Below are positions 34,718 to 44,249 of a stretch of DNA of 64,000 bases, piece by piece. Numbering within the stretch: position 1 is the stretch's first letter; each line of letters starts with the position of its first letter. The notes below the pieces were generated by a model, which was not told the DNA's origin, did not search any database, and worked only from the letters and a program-made list of their open reading frames with translations. A program made the position numbers and the translations under genes. Source of the DNA: Pseudoduganella armeniaca. GTDB taxonomy: Bacteria; Pseudomonadota; Gammaproteobacteria; Burkholderiales; Burkholderiaceae_D. The DNA is taken from NCBI RefSeq assembly GCF_003028855.1, contig NZ_CP028324.1, positions 6,076,001 through 6,140,000 on the forward strand. The letters run 5' to 3'.

Positions 34718-35904
34718 ATGCCTCTTAAATCTTTCTTTACCGCATTCATCCCGGCGGCAGGGACGGCCAGCGCGGCCGAACGATTGCGCGCCTGTGGCGG
34801 CGCACTGCTGGGCTTGTTGATCACCGGGCTGTCCGCGCACCTGCTGCTGGGGCGGATGCGATCTGGCTGGTCGCGCCGATGGGCGCCTCGTCCGTTTTAC
34901 TGTTCTGCCTGCCAGCCAGCCCGCTGGCGCAGCCCTGGTCCGTCGTCGGCGGCAATGTCATCTCGGCGCTGGTCGGTGCCGCCTGCGTGCGCTGGCTAAG
35001 CCATGCCTTGCCGCTGCCCGCGCTGGCGGCGCTGGCGACCGCCCTGGCGATCGGCGCCATGTTCAGCCTGCGCTGCCTGCATCCGCCGGGCGGCGCCGCC
35101 GCGTTGACGTCCGTTATCGGCGGCCCGGCCGTCCACGCGGCCGGGTTCAGTTTTGCATTCGGCCCCGTGCTGCTCGATTCGCTGCTGCTGGTGGCGGCCG
35201 CGATCCTGTACAACAACCTGACCGGCCGGCGCTACCCGCACAGCCAGGTGCTGGCGCACCCGACTCCCCATGCAACGAAGGACGCGGTGCCGACCGTGCG
35301 CCTGGGTTTCCAGCCGCAGGACCTGGATGCCGTGCTGAAGCGTTACGGCCAGGTGCTGGACATCAGCCGCGACGACCTGGAAGCGCTGTTCCTGCAGACG
35401 GAGCTGCGCGCCTACCAGCGCCGCTTCGGCGTGATCAGCTGCGGCGACATCATGTCGAAGGACGTCATCACGGCGGAATTCGGCACCAGCCTCGTCACGG
35501 CCTGGCGCGAGATGCGCGGCCACCATATCGCGGCCGTGCCCGTGCTCAATCCGGCGCGGCGCGTCATCGGCATCGTTACCCAAGGGGATTTTCTTCGTCA
35601 CAGCGGCCTGGACGATTACCGCTCGATGCGCGAACGGCTGGTGGAGTTCCTGCGGCCCAGCGGGATGTCGCATTCGGAGAAGGCGGAAGTGGTGGGCCAG
35701 ATCATGACACCGCGGCCCAAGGTGGCGCGCCTGGATACCCCCATCGTCGACCTGGTGCCGCTGATGGCCGACGCCGGCCTGCACCATATCCCCGTCGTCG
35801 ACGCCGAGGAGCGCTTCGCCGGCATCGTCACCCAGTCGGACGTGGTGGCGGCCCTGTACGAACACCGCCTCGCCGAGGCGGCACCGGCGGCCGTGTCGGC
35901 GTAA
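34718..35904 (+). pseudogene. HPP family membrane protein with CBS pair, frameshifted
   Basis: Two overlapping frames together make one HPP protein. The first (ATG at 34718) encodes MPLKSFFTAFIPAAG through HLLLG, the first helix. The second picks up after GGGG (34849-34852) with DAIWLVAPMGASSVLLF and continues to 35904. It contains the family motif LHPPGGAAALTSVIGG, two more helices, and two CBS domains (DIMSKDVITAEFG..., QIMTPRPKVARLD...). One missing G in this short G run would restore the frame. The gene is therefore either broken or affected by a one-base sequence error. HPP proteins are membrane transport-like proteins, one linked to nitrite in cyanobacteria. CBS domains sense adenine nucleotides. 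Confidence 0.85.
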
Positions 35905-35909
35905 GCCTC

Positions 35910-36122
35910 CTACGAAAACACCTCCGCGCGGGCCGGGCGGCGGAACATCCCCAGCCCGACCAGCAGGCCCGCCACGGCAAGCATGGCCCAGCCGCCCGGT
36001 TGCGGCGCCGGCCGCGGCGGTACGCGGCGGCTGGCAGGGGCGTTTTCCGGCTTGACGACGGGTACCGCGGCGGCGGGCAGCGCCAGCGCGGCAGCCAGTA
36101 CCAGTGTGCTGAACTGCTTCAT
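35910..36122 (-). CDS. Tiny PEP-CTERM-like sorting protein
   Basis: A 70-residue protein that is little more than a signal peptide (MKQFSTLVLAAALALPAAA) and a C-terminal tripartite tail: APQPGGWAMLAVAG, a hydrophobic helix and the basic end FRRPAR. This resembles the PEP-CTERM sorting signal read by EpsH/XrtA-type exosortases, with PQPG in place of PEP. Only ~25 residues (proline- and arginine-rich) remain between the two. It converges with the HPP gene, 5 bp away. The function is unknown. Confidence 0.65.
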   Translation of the reverse strand: MKQFSTLVLAAALALPAAAVPVVKPENAPASRRVPPRPAPQPGGWAMLAVAGLLVGLGMFRRPARAEVFS

Positions 36123-36316
36123 GTAAGTCCTGTTCTTGTTGTTCGATGGGTCAGCAAAAAGTTCCTTGCAGCATGATAGCGATCAATCGAGCTCAACAAC
36201 ACGGTTGAGACAAAGCATTACAAATTTGCATACCGTCGAGACAACTTCTTTGCCGCCGGGTGCTTATCGCTTATGCTGTCGCGTTTGTTTCCAACCCATA
36301 CAGAAACGGAATTCGC

Positions 36317-38134
36317 ATGAAACCTCTCCGCGTCACCCTGTGCGCCGCTGCGCTGCTGCTGGCATTCGGTCCCGTCCAGGCTGCCGTGCCTGCCCCGGCC
36401 AAGGGCAAGGTATCGGCTGCCGTCGCCGATGCGGCCGGCAAGCGCTTCCTGCAACTGGCCGACGAGTACTACGACGCCATCGCCCGCTTCGAGCCCGTGG
36501 GCGCGACGGAAAACGGCGACAACCGTTTCGACGACCAGATCGGCATGGCGATCGCACCCGCTGAGCGGGCCCGCCAGTACGCCCGCTACCGCCAATACCA
36601 GAAGCGCCTGAACGCGATCGACCGCCGCGCGCTGGTGCGCAGCGACCAGATCAACTACGACGTGCTGGCGTTCGAACTGAAGACGCTGCTGTCGCTGGAG
36701 CCCTACCCGAGCCACCTGCTGCCGATCAGCCAGATGGACAGCCTGCCGATCACCCTGGCGAACTTTGCCGGCGGCGAGGCATCGCAGCCGCTGGGCACCG
36801 TCAAGCAATACGAGGCCTACCTGAACCGCCTGACGCAGCTGCCGGGGTGGATCGACCAGGCCATCGTCAATATGAAGGAAGGCATGCGCACCGGCGTCAC
36901 GCAGCCGAAGGCGATCATGATCTCCGCCCTGCCCCAGTTCCAGAAACTGGTCAGCGCCACGCCCGAGCAGAGCATCTATTACACGCCGATCACGAAGATG
37001 CCGGCCAGCTTCGGCGCGGCGGACAAGGCGCGCCTGACGGCCGCCTATCGCAAGACGATCGGTACCCGGCTGATGCCGGCGCTGACGCGCCTGGCCACGT
37101 TCCTCGAGCAGCAATACGTGCCGGCCTGCCGCACCTCGACCGGCCTGGCCGACGTGCCGAACGGTCCGGCCTGGTATCAGGCGCGCGTGGCCGACTCGAC
37201 CACGACCGACCTGACGCCGGAGCAGATCCACGCGATCGGCCTGAAGGAAGTGGCGCGCATCCAGGGCGAATTCGCCCGGCTGGGCCCGAAGCTGGGTTAC
37301 GACGGTGCACCGGCCGGCTTGCCGGTCTGGGTGTCGCAGCAGCCGCGCTTCTTCCCGTTCAAGACGGAAGAGCAGGTGCAGGCCGAATACCACAAGCTGA
37401 ACGACCTGCTCGATACCAAGCTGCCGTCGATGTTCACCCTGCTGCCGAAGGCCAAGCTGGACCTGCGCCTGGAGCCGGAGCTGAGCCGCGACACGGCCTC
37501 GGACCACTACACGGCGCCGGCCGCGGACGGCTCCCGCCCCGGCGTGTTCTGGTCCGTCGTGACGGACCCGAAGAAATACGGCAACACGGGCATGACGACC
37601 TTGTTCCTGCATGAAGGCAAGCCGGGCCACCACTTCCACATCGCGCTGATGCAGGAACTGGGCCTGCCGAATTTCCGCAAGTTTGGCGGCAACACGGCCT
37701 TTACGGAAGGCTGGGCGCTGTACGCGGAGACACTGGGCCGCGAGATGGGCCTGTTCGAGGATCCGGCGCAATACTTCGGCCACCTGAACGACGAGCTCCT
37801 GCGCGCCACCCGCCTGGTCGTCGATACGGGCATGCACGCCAAGGGCTGGACGCGCGAGCAGACCATCCAGTACATGAAGGACACGCTGGGCTACGATGCC
37901 GTCGCGAAAAGCGAGACGGAGCGCTACATGGCCTGGCCGGGCCAGGCGCTGGCGTACAAGATCGGCGCGCTGAAGATCATGGAACTGCGCCAGCGCGCGC
38001 AGGCCAAACTGGGCGACAAGTTCAGCCTGCCTGCCTTCCACGAGCAGGTGCTGGGCGACGGCACCCTGCCACTGAGCCTGCTGGAAGCGAAGATCGACCA
38101 CTGGATCGTGCAGCAACAGGCCGCCGGTCGATAA
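36317..38134 (+). CDS. DUF885 family protein, likely exported metallopeptidase
   Basis: A 605-residue protein whose start at 36317 gives MKPLRVTLCAAALLLAFGPV, a signal peptide ending near VQAAVP. The family motif HEGKPGHHFH, in FLHEGKPGHHFHIALMQE (~430-447), is like an HExxxH zinc site of DUF885 proteins. A second conserved stretch is TEGWALYAETLGREMG. DUF885 proteins are related to M3/M32-type peptidases and are usually lipoproteins or exported, ~600 residues long. It is transcribed alone from a 194-bp upstream region shared with the PEP-CTERM-like gene. Confidence 0.88.
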   Translation: MKPLRVTLCAAALLLAFGPVQAAVPAPAKGKVSAAVADAAGKRFLQLADEYYDAIARFEPVGATENGDNRFDDQIGMAIAPAERARQYARYRQYQKRLNAIDRRALVRSDQINYDVLAFELKTLLSLEPYPSHLLPISQMDSLPITLANFAGGEASQPLGTVKQYEAYLNRLTQLPGWIDQAIVNMKEGMRTGVTQPKAIMISALPQFQKLVSATPEQSIYYTPITKMPASFGAADKARLTAAYRKTIGTRLMPALTRLATFLEQQYVPACRTSTGLADVPNGPAWYQARVADSTTTDLTPEQIHAIGLKEVARIQGEFARLGPKLGYDGAPAGLPVWVSQQPRFFPFKTEEQVQAEYHKLNDLLDTKLPSMFTLLPKAKLDLRLEPELSRDTASDHYTAPAADGSRPGVFWSVVTDPKKYGNTGMTTLFLHEGKPGHHFHIALMQELGLPNFRKFGGNTAFTEGWALYAETLGREMGLFEDPAQYFGHLNDELLRATRLVVDTGMHAKGWTREQTIQYMKDTLGYDAVAKSETERYMAWPGQALAYKIGALKIMELRQRAQAKLGDKFSLPAFHEQVLGDGTLPLSLLEAKIDHWIVQQQAAGR

Positions 38135-38149
38135 GCCGGGCTGGGGTGG

Positions 38150-38584
38150 CTACAGATAAAAGCCCCCCAGGTTCACCAACAGCGTTGCCGCGCCCAGCGA
38201 CAGCAGGGCGAGCAGCAACCAGCCGGCCAGGCCGCCCAGCAGTGCCGGCGCCCAGTGGCGCCGGCGGTAGTGACCACCCGTGGTCACGCGCACATAATGG
38301 CAGTGCTCGCGGGCCGGGAAACCGTACCACGTGACGGTCAGCGCGACGGTCGCCAGCCAGGGCAGATGTCGCGCATACAGCTCGCACAGCGCGGCCGCCA
38401 CGCCCGACAGCAATATCGTCGCGATGACGAGCCAGCCCCAGCGGCGTGCTGCAGCGGCCTTCTCGGGCCGCCCCAGCGCACGCCAGTTGGCGGCATGCAG
38501 CCACGCCCCGAACGCCGGCGAAAACAACAGGCTCCAGCCGGCGGCGGCCCAGGGATTCCACAATTTGCACCTGTCCTGCTTCAT
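38150..38584 (-). CDS. Hypothetical membrane protein
   Basis: A 144-residue protein starting MKQDRCKLWNPWAAAGWSLL with about four hydrophobic helices: residues ~12-28, ~50-70, ~72-90 and ~112-140. The opening LWNPWAAAGWSLLFSPAFGA pattern occurs in small uncharacterised membrane proteins of proteobacteria, but I cannot name a family. A His/Arg-rich loop (TTGGHYRRRHW) precedes the last helix. It is convergent with the DUF885 gene and separated from it by 15 bp. Confidence 0.75.
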   Translation of the reverse strand: MKQDRCKLWNPWAAAGWSLLFSPAFGAWLHAANWRALGRPEKAAAARRWGWLVIATILLSGVAAALCELYARHLPWLATVALTVTWYGFPAREHCHYVRVTTGGHYRRRHWAPALLGGLAGWLLLALLSLGAATLLVNLGGFYL

Positions 38585-38655
38585 GGTACCTCCGAAGTGG
38601 AGTAATCTTCAGTGTACCCTGCAAGCCAAGGGCATTATTGCCCAAGAACAATTTC

Positions 38656-39114
38656 TTACTTGCGCAGCGCATAGCGCTTGATGCGTTTGATGACCAGCTC
38701 CGGCAGTGCGGTAATTTGCTTGGCGTGGTTGGCAAAGACAATCTGCTGGCGGCCGATCGAGACCGGCGCGCCGTTGGCGTAGAAGCGGAATTCCAGCCAG
38801 AAGGAGCAACGTTTGACGTCGTAGGCATTCACTTCGCAGGTGATCTCCTGGAATGGGAAGGTTTCGGCCAGGTAGTCCTGCTGGGCATGCTTGGTGATGA
38901 ACACGCCTTCCTGTTGCAGCATGTCGCGCGAGATGCATTCGTAGAACCATTTTTCGCGGCAGATGCCTTGCCACTCGAAGTAGCGGGCGAAGTAGGTATT
39001 GCCATAGGCATTCGAATCTTTCAGGTAGATCGACAACTGGTGGTGGAACGTCAATTCGGCGCTATTGCATACGTCATTGCTTGCATCGTTAGCTACGTTG
39101 GCGTGCATGAACAT
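38656..39114 (-). CDS. Hotdog-fold acyl-CoA thioesterase-like protein
   Basis: A 152-residue protein with a good AGGGAG site before its ATG. It resembles 4-hydroxybenzoyl-CoA/acyl-ACP thioesterases. The segment YLKDSNAYGNTYFARYFEWQG, in which Asn35 (DSNAYGN) takes the usual place of the catalytic Asp in the DxxGHVNN-type loop, is followed by a long helix. It is most like the thioesterases of polyketide/enediyne-type pathways. The codons are noticeably less GC-rich than those of neighbours. It is divergent from an orphan histidine kinase with a 216-bp gap, so the two may be linked. The substrate is unknown. Confidence 0.75.
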   Translation of the reverse strand: MFMHANVANDASNDVCNSAELTFHHQLSIYLKDSNAYGNTYFARYFEWQGICREKWFYECISRDMLQQEGVFITKHAQQDYLAETFPFQEITCEVNAYDVKRCSFWLEFRFYANGAPVSIGRQQIVFANHAKQITALPELVIKRIKRYALRK

Positions 39115-39330
39115 GAATTGCTCCCTAGGATTAGTGGCCGTCCGGCTCTAGTGTCCGGTGGCGTGCGGCATCAGTTGCCGAACACCTTTACTTTTTGCCT
39201 GAATGCATGGAGCACTTTTGATTTAACGCAACCCTGCGTTGATTTGGGCCAACTTAGCCGGGACATCGCCACATTCCGTTGTTAAGATCGCTTGCCTGCT
39301 TCGGTTTTGTTACTCTGGCGAGAGGACCGC

Positions 39331-40755
39331 ATGTATTCCATTCTGCCGGGCCTGGTGTCGTTGCTCTTCATTGGCTACGGCGTCTACGTGCTCAATTCAC
39401 GTGGTGTGAACCGCGTCAGCATGACCTTCTTCCTGGTCTGCCTTACCACGTTCTTCTGGCAAGCCGCCTGGGCAGTACTGTTCCAGGTAGAGGATCCGGC
39501 GCTGGCAAAAAATATCGCCCGGCTGGGCTACCTGCCCATCCTGTTCCTGCCCACCACGCTGTATCACTTCATCACGGAACTGACGGGTCATCGCAGCGAA
39601 AAGCCGCTGGTGCACGGCAGTTACGCGCTGGCGGGCGCGCTGGCCGTCATGATTGCGACGACAGACTGGTTCATCGCCGGCATGTACACGTACTTCTTTG
39701 GTCACTACCCGCAGGCCGGCTGGCTGCACCCGCTGCACCTGGTGCAGACCATCGTGGTCGTCACGCGCGGCCTGTACCTGCTGTACCGCCGCCAGCAGGT
39801 TGCCCTGTCGACGGAAAAAGCGCGGCTGCGCTACTGCCTCGTCAGCATCCTCATCTATTTCGGCGCCGCCGTCGACTACCTGTGCAACTACGGGGTGGAG
39901 TTCTACCCGCCGGGCGTGATCTTCATCGCCACCAGCCTGGGGCTGATCGCCCAGGCCATGGTGCGGCACAACCTGCTGGCCGACCCCATCGCGACAGCCG
40001 CCAGCATCGCCCACGAGGTGCGCACGCCGCTGGCCACGATCCGCAGCCAGTCGCGCGTGCTGGCACGCAGCCTGCCCGAGCTGATCGCCGGCTACAAGCG
40101 CTCGGAGGCGCCGGGCTTGAATGCACAGCAACTGGAATACCTGGGCGAGATCGCTCAGCATATCGAGGCGGAAGTGTCGCGCTCGAATTTCATCGTCGAC
40201 ATGCTGCTGGCCTCGGCACGAGCAGGCTCGCTGCAACGCGACGGCTTCGCCATCCACTCTGTCAAGCGCTGCGTGGACGAGGCGCTGGCCTGCTACCCGT
40301 TCTCGGAACGGGAACGCGAGCGCGTCAGCGTGTCGATCCGCGACGACTTCCGCTTCTTCGGTTCGGACACCCTGCTGGTCTACGTGCTGTACAACCTGCT
40401 GAAGAACGCGCTGCAGGCGCTGAAGGGCGCCGGCCGCGGCACCGTGCTGATCGAATGTCATGCAGGCGCCAGCCAGAACCTGCTGGTCGTGACCGATACC
40501 GGCCTGGGCATTGCCGCGGACGTGCTGCCCCACGTGTTCGACCCGTTCTATACGACCCGCCATTCCGGCGGCGGCACGGGTATGGGACTGGCGTTCTGCC
40601 ACAAGGTGATTACCGCCTTTGGCGGCACCATTGGCTGCGAGTCGGAAAAAGGCGCATTTACCCGCTTTACCGTCGGCTTCCCGACGCACCTGCCATCGCA
40701 GGCGGCCGACGCCGCCATCCCGGACCATTACCCGGTTCCCCACCAGGCCAAATAG
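39331..40755 (+). CDS. Membrane-bound sensor histidine kinase, orphan
   Basis: A 474-residue protein; the ATG at 39331 is chosen over a TTG 13 codons upstream because it starts at the first helix. Residues 1-215 form about seven membrane segments, like the 7TM sensor region of some kinases. The HisKA motif SIAHEVRTPLATI has phospho-His228. The ATPase domain has NLLKNALQAL (N box), DTGLGIA (G1) and GGGTGMGLAFCHKV (G2). The GLAFC segment and the stretch after it recall kinases of the CqsS/LqsS alpha-hydroxyketone signalling group. No receiver domain or regulator gene is adjacent. The ligand is unknown. Confidence 0.88.
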   Translation: MYSILPGLVSLLFIGYGVYVLNSRGVNRVSMTFFLVCLTTFFWQAAWAVLFQVEDPALAKNIARLGYLPILFLPTTLYHFITELTGHRSEKPLVHGSYALAGALAVMIATTDWFIAGMYTYFFGHYPQAGWLHPLHLVQTIVVVTRGLYLLYRRQQVALSTEKARLRYCLVSILIYFGAAVDYLCNYGVEFYPPGVIFIATSLGLIAQAMVRHNLLADPIATAASIAHEVRTPLATIRSQSRVLARSLPELIAGYKRSEAPGLNAQQLEYLGEIAQHIEAEVSRSNFIVDMLLASARAGSLQRDGFAIHSVKRCVDEALACYPFSERERERVSVSIRDDFRFFGSDTLLVYVLYNLLKNALQALKGAGRGTVLIECHAGASQNLLVVTDTGLGIAADVLPHVFDPFYTTRHSGGGTGMGLAFCHKVITAFGGTIGCESEKGAFTRFTVGFPTHLPSQAADAAIPDHYPVPHQAK

Positions 40756-40758
40756 GTG

Positions 40759-41379
40759 TTAACGAGACGCTTCTTCGACAGCGCCACGCACGACATCGTC
40801 CAGGTCCGTTTCGTCACCCAGCACGAATATCTTCCGTTCGCTCAGCACGTTCAGGATAAAACCCTGCTGTTCGCGCAGGCGCCGATGGAAATCGGGCAGC
40901 GAATACAAGTTCGGGTTGACCTTGCGGCGCAACAGCCGCTCCGCCACGGGCAGGCGGCTCAGCAATTCTCCATACGTCGTATTCTCGCCGATCAGCAATA
41001 ACTCGATCGCATCCGACGACGCCTCCTGTTCCTTCGCCGTTTTCCCGTACACGAATGCGACATTCAGCGACTTGCGCATCGGCGCCAGCGCCGAATTGAG
41101 CACGCTGACGAGGCCGAAGGTTTTCTTGACGATGCTGGTCAATTCCTCATAGACGATATTCTGCTTGTTCGGACGGAATTGACGCACATTGCCGATGCGC
41201 TCCGAGACGATCAGGCCTGCCTCATGCAAGCGCTTCAATTCACGCTGCGCCGAAGCGCTGCCCAATCCGGTCAGGCGCATGATCTCGTTGAGGTGAAAAC
41301 CCTCGTTGACGCGCATAAATAGCAAGCCCAGCAGTTTTTGCTGGGCGGGAGTAAACAAGGCTGAGGCGATCATGACCAA
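40759..41379 (-). CDS. Winged-helix regulator with MNT-like nucleotidyltransferase domain
   Basis: A 206-residue protein. Residues 1-90 form a winged-helix domain (FHLNEIMRLTGLGSASAQRE, with LKRLHEAGLI after it). Residues ~100-205 resemble a minimal nucleotidyltransferase: AFVYGKTAKEQEASSDAIEL aligns with the AFVFGSxARGxxxxxSDIDL pattern. The Gly-Ser is Gly-Lys and the second catalytic Asp appears as Glu with a one-residue shift, so activity is doubtful. Such fused proteins act as DNA-binding or toxin-antitoxin components. It converges with the histidine kinase (3 bp apart) and is divergent from the M16 protease. A start two codons later is also possible. Confidence 0.75.
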   Translation of the reverse strand: MVMIASALFTPAQQKLLGLLFMRVNEGFHLNEIMRLTGLGSASAQRELKRLHEAGLIVSERIGNVRQFRPNKQNIVYEELTSIVKKTFGLVSVLNSALAPMRKSLNVAFVYGKTAKEQEASSDAIELLLIGENTTYGELLSRLPVAERLLRRKVNPNLYSLPDFHRRLREQQGFILNVLSERKIFVLGDETDLDDVVRGAVEEASR

Positions 41380-41467
41380 ATACTAGCATGAAGGCGCTGG
41401 AACCCAGCACGATCCAAGAGGCACGGCTCACGCTACAATGACTGATTGCTATTTTCCAGGTGATCTC

Positions 41468-44239
41468 ATGCAGCGACCGCTCGCCCTGCTTCTTGCCCTC
41501 GGCCTTGGCGCCACCGTTCCTTTCACTAACGCGGCACCGCCCAAGGCGCCGGCCGTGTCAAAGCCGGCCGCCGGGTTCGACCGCAAGGCCTATTCGATCC
41601 CGCATCAAAAATTCGTGCTGCAAAACGGCTTGACCTTGATCGTGCACGAGGATCACAGCGTGCCGCTGGTGGGTGTCAATATCTGGTATCACGTGGGATC
41701 GCGCAACGAGAAACGCGGCAAGACCGGCTTCGCGCACCTGTTCGAGCATTTCTTCTTCAACGGCTCGGAAAACTATCCACATGGTTTCCGCGAGGCGATG
41801 GACGACCTGGGCGCCAATAACCGCAACGGCACCACCAATACGGACCGCACCAATTTCTTCGAGGACGTGCCGACGTCGGCGTTGGAACGCACGCTGTACC
41901 TGGAAGCGGATCGCATGGGTTTCCTGGGCAATTATATTTCCAAGGAGATGCTGGAACGGGAACGGGGCGTGGTGCAGAACGAAAAGCGCCAGGGCGAGAA
42001 CCAGCCTTATGGCCGGGTGCACCTGGAAAAATCGGCCAAGATGTATCCCTATTCCCATCCCTATTCCTGGCCTGTCATCGGCAGCATGGACGACCTGAAT
42101 GCGGCCTCGCTGGACGATATCCGCGAGTGGTACCGCACGTATTACGGCCCGAATAATGCCGTGATCTCGCTGGCCGGCGACATCACGCCGGAGCAGGCAC
42201 TGGCCCTCGTCAAGAAATACTTCGAGCCGATCCCGCCGGGCCCGCCGCTGCCGCGCATGGCCAGCTGGATTCCGCAACTGGAGCGCAACCTGCGCGACGA
42301 AATGGAAGACCAGGTGCCGCAGGTGCGCATCTACCGCAGCTATCACCTGCCCGGCTGGCGCGATGCCGACATGACCCGCCTGGGCCTGCTGTCGGACGTG
42401 CTGGCGAATTCGAAAAGCGCGCGCCTGAACCGGCGCCTGATCGACGACAAGCGCCTGGCCACCGCCGTGGCGGCGGGCGTCGACGCCAGCGAACTGTCGA
42501 GCACGTTCGACATCGTCGTCACGGTGCGGCCCGGCGTCGATCCGGCCGAGGCCGAACGGGAGATCGATACCGTATTGAACGAACTGCTCGACCAGGGCCC
42601 GACGGCGGCGGAAGTGGCGCGGGTGCGCACGATGACCCTGGCCAATTTCGCCCGCGGCATCGAGCGCCTGGGCGGCTTCGGCGGCCGTTCCGACGTGCTA
42701 GCCGAAAGCATGACCTATGGCGGCAAGCCGGACGCCTACCTGGACCAGCTCGACATCGTGGCGGCCGCCAAGCCGGCCGAACTGAAGGCGGCCGGCACGA
42801 AATGGCTGCGTGCGCACCATTACACGATGACGGTCAAGCCGTTCGCCAAGCTGGCGGCCGCCAGCAGCACGCTCGACCGCAAGGTGCTGCCAGCGCTGGG
42901 CGACGCGCCCGACGTCAAGTTCCCCGCCATGCAGCATGCCACCCTGGCCAACGGCCTGAAGGTCATCCTGCTGGAGCGGCACGGCGCGCCGATCGTCAAC
43001 GTGGCGCTGGCCGTGGACGCGGGCGCCGCGGCCGATACGCCCGCCCAGGCCGGCCTGGCCTCGCTGACCCTGGAGCTGCTGGACAAGGGCACGAGCAAGC
43101 GCGACGCCTACCAGATGTCGGATGCGCTGGAAACGCAGGGCGCGCGGCTGGTGACTGGCACGAGTTCAGACCTGTCGCTGGTGAAGCTGCAGGCGACGTC
43201 CGCCAACCTGGCGCCCTCGCTGGCGCTGCTGGCCGAGGCGGCGCTGCACCCGGCGTTCCCGCAGGACCAGTTCGCGCTCTACCAGCAGCGCCGGCTGGCC
43301 CAGATCGCGCAGGAAAAGGCGCAGCCGAACGCACTGGCGCAGCGCGTGCTGCCGGGCCTGCTGTACGGTCCGGCCAACGGCTACGGCCGGCCATCGTCCG
43401 GCCATGAGGACGCGGTGCGCCAGCTGACCCGCGCAGACCTCGTCAAGTGGCACGGCGACTGGTTCAAGCCGGGCAGCAGCACCGTCATCGTCACCGGCGA
43501 CACGACGATGGACAAGGTAAAGCCGATGCTGGAAGCGGCGTTCGGCAACTGGCAGGCCGGCCGCGCGCCCGCCAAGGCCACGGCCGCCGCCGCGCCGGCG
43601 CCGCGCAAGATCTACCTGCTCGACAAGCCGGACGCGCCGCAGTCCACGATCGTCGCCGCCCACCTGGCCCTGCCGCAGGGCCAGCCGGAAGACCTGGCGA
43701 TGGAGCCGGTGATGCAGAACTTCGGCGGCATGGCGACATCGCGCCTGAACCGCAACCTGCGCCTGGACAAGCACTGGAGCTACGGCACCAATGGGCGCCT
43801 GACCAATGTGCGTGGCCAACGCAGCTTCGTCGTGCTCGCGCCCGTGCAGACGGACAAGACCACCGAAGCGATGGCGGAAGTACACAAGGAAATCCGCGCC
43901 ATCGCCGGCGAACGCCCGATCAAGGGTGAGGAATACACGAGCATCATGCGCAATATGACGTCGCGCCTCGCCGGCCGGTTCGAGTCGATCAACGCACTGG
44001 AAGCGGCGGCGCTGGAGACGGTCAACCTGGGCCTGCCGGACGATTACTGGGCTCGCTACGCCAGCAACGTGCGCGCGCTGACGGAACCGCAACTGGCGGC
44101 AGCGGCCGGCAAGTTCATCCAGCCCGACAACCTGGTCTGGGTCGTCATCGGCGACCTGCGCAAGATCGAGCCGCGCGTTCGCGCGCTGGGCTGGGGCGAG
44201 GTGACGGTGCTGGACAACGACGGCAAGCCCATTCGCTGA
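41468..44239 (+). CDS. M16 family zinc metallopeptidase, two-domain
   Basis: A 923-residue exported protein; the start at 41468 gives MQRPLALLLALGLGATVPFT, a signal peptide. The first M16 domain has the inverted zinc motif HLFEH (90-94) and the third ligand Glu172 in ERGVVQNEKRQ. The second M16 domain begins near residue 485 (ATLANGLKVILLERHGAPIV) and lacks the zinc motif, as is usual for the structural half. This is the pitrilysin-like architecture of bacterial periplasmic peptidases, with both halves in one chain. A GFA gene follows after 10 bp. Confidence 0.93.
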   Translation: MQRPLALLLALGLGATVPFTNAAPPKAPAVSKPAAGFDRKAYSIPHQKFVLQNGLTLIVHEDHSVPLVGVNIWYHVGSRNEKRGKTGFAHLFEHFFFNGSENYPHGFREAMDDLGANNRNGTTNTDRTNFFEDVPTSALERTLYLEADRMGFLGNYISKEMLERERGVVQNEKRQGENQPYGRVHLEKSAKMYPYSHPYSWPVIGSMDDLNAASLDDIREWYRTYYGPNNAVISLAGDITPEQALALVKKYFEPIPPGPPLPRMASWIPQLERNLRDEMEDQVPQVRIYRSYHLPGWRDADMTRLGLLSDVLANSKSARLNRRLIDDKRLATAVAAGVDASELSSTFDIVVTVRPGVDPAEAEREIDTVLNELLDQGPTAAEVARVRTMTLANFARGIERLGGFGGRSDVLAESMTYGGKPDAYLDQLDIVAAAKPAELKAAGTKWLRAHHYTMTVKPFAKLAAASSTLDRKVLPALGDAPDVKFPAMQHATLANGLKVILLERHGAPIVNVALAVDAGAAADTPAQAGLASLTLELLDKGTSKRDAYQMSDALETQGARLVTGTSSDLSLVKLQATSANLAPSLALLAEAALHPAFPQDQFALYQQRRLAQIAQEKAQPNALAQRVLPGLLYGPANGYGRPSSGHEDAVRQLTRADLVKWHGDWFKPGSSTVIVTGDTTMDKVKPMLEAAFGNWQAGRAPAKATAAAAPAPRKIYLLDKPDAPQSTIVAAHLALPQGQPEDLAMEPVMQNFGGMATSRLNRNLRLDKHWSYGTNGRLTNVRGQRSFVVLAPVQTDKTTEAMAEVHKEIRAIAGERPIKGEEYTSIMRNMTSRLAGRFESINALEAAALETVNLGLPDDYWARYASNVRALTEPQLAAAAGKFIQPDNLVWVVIGDLRKIEPRVRALGWGEVTVLDNDGKPIR

Positions 44240-44249
44240 GGAGCTTTGC

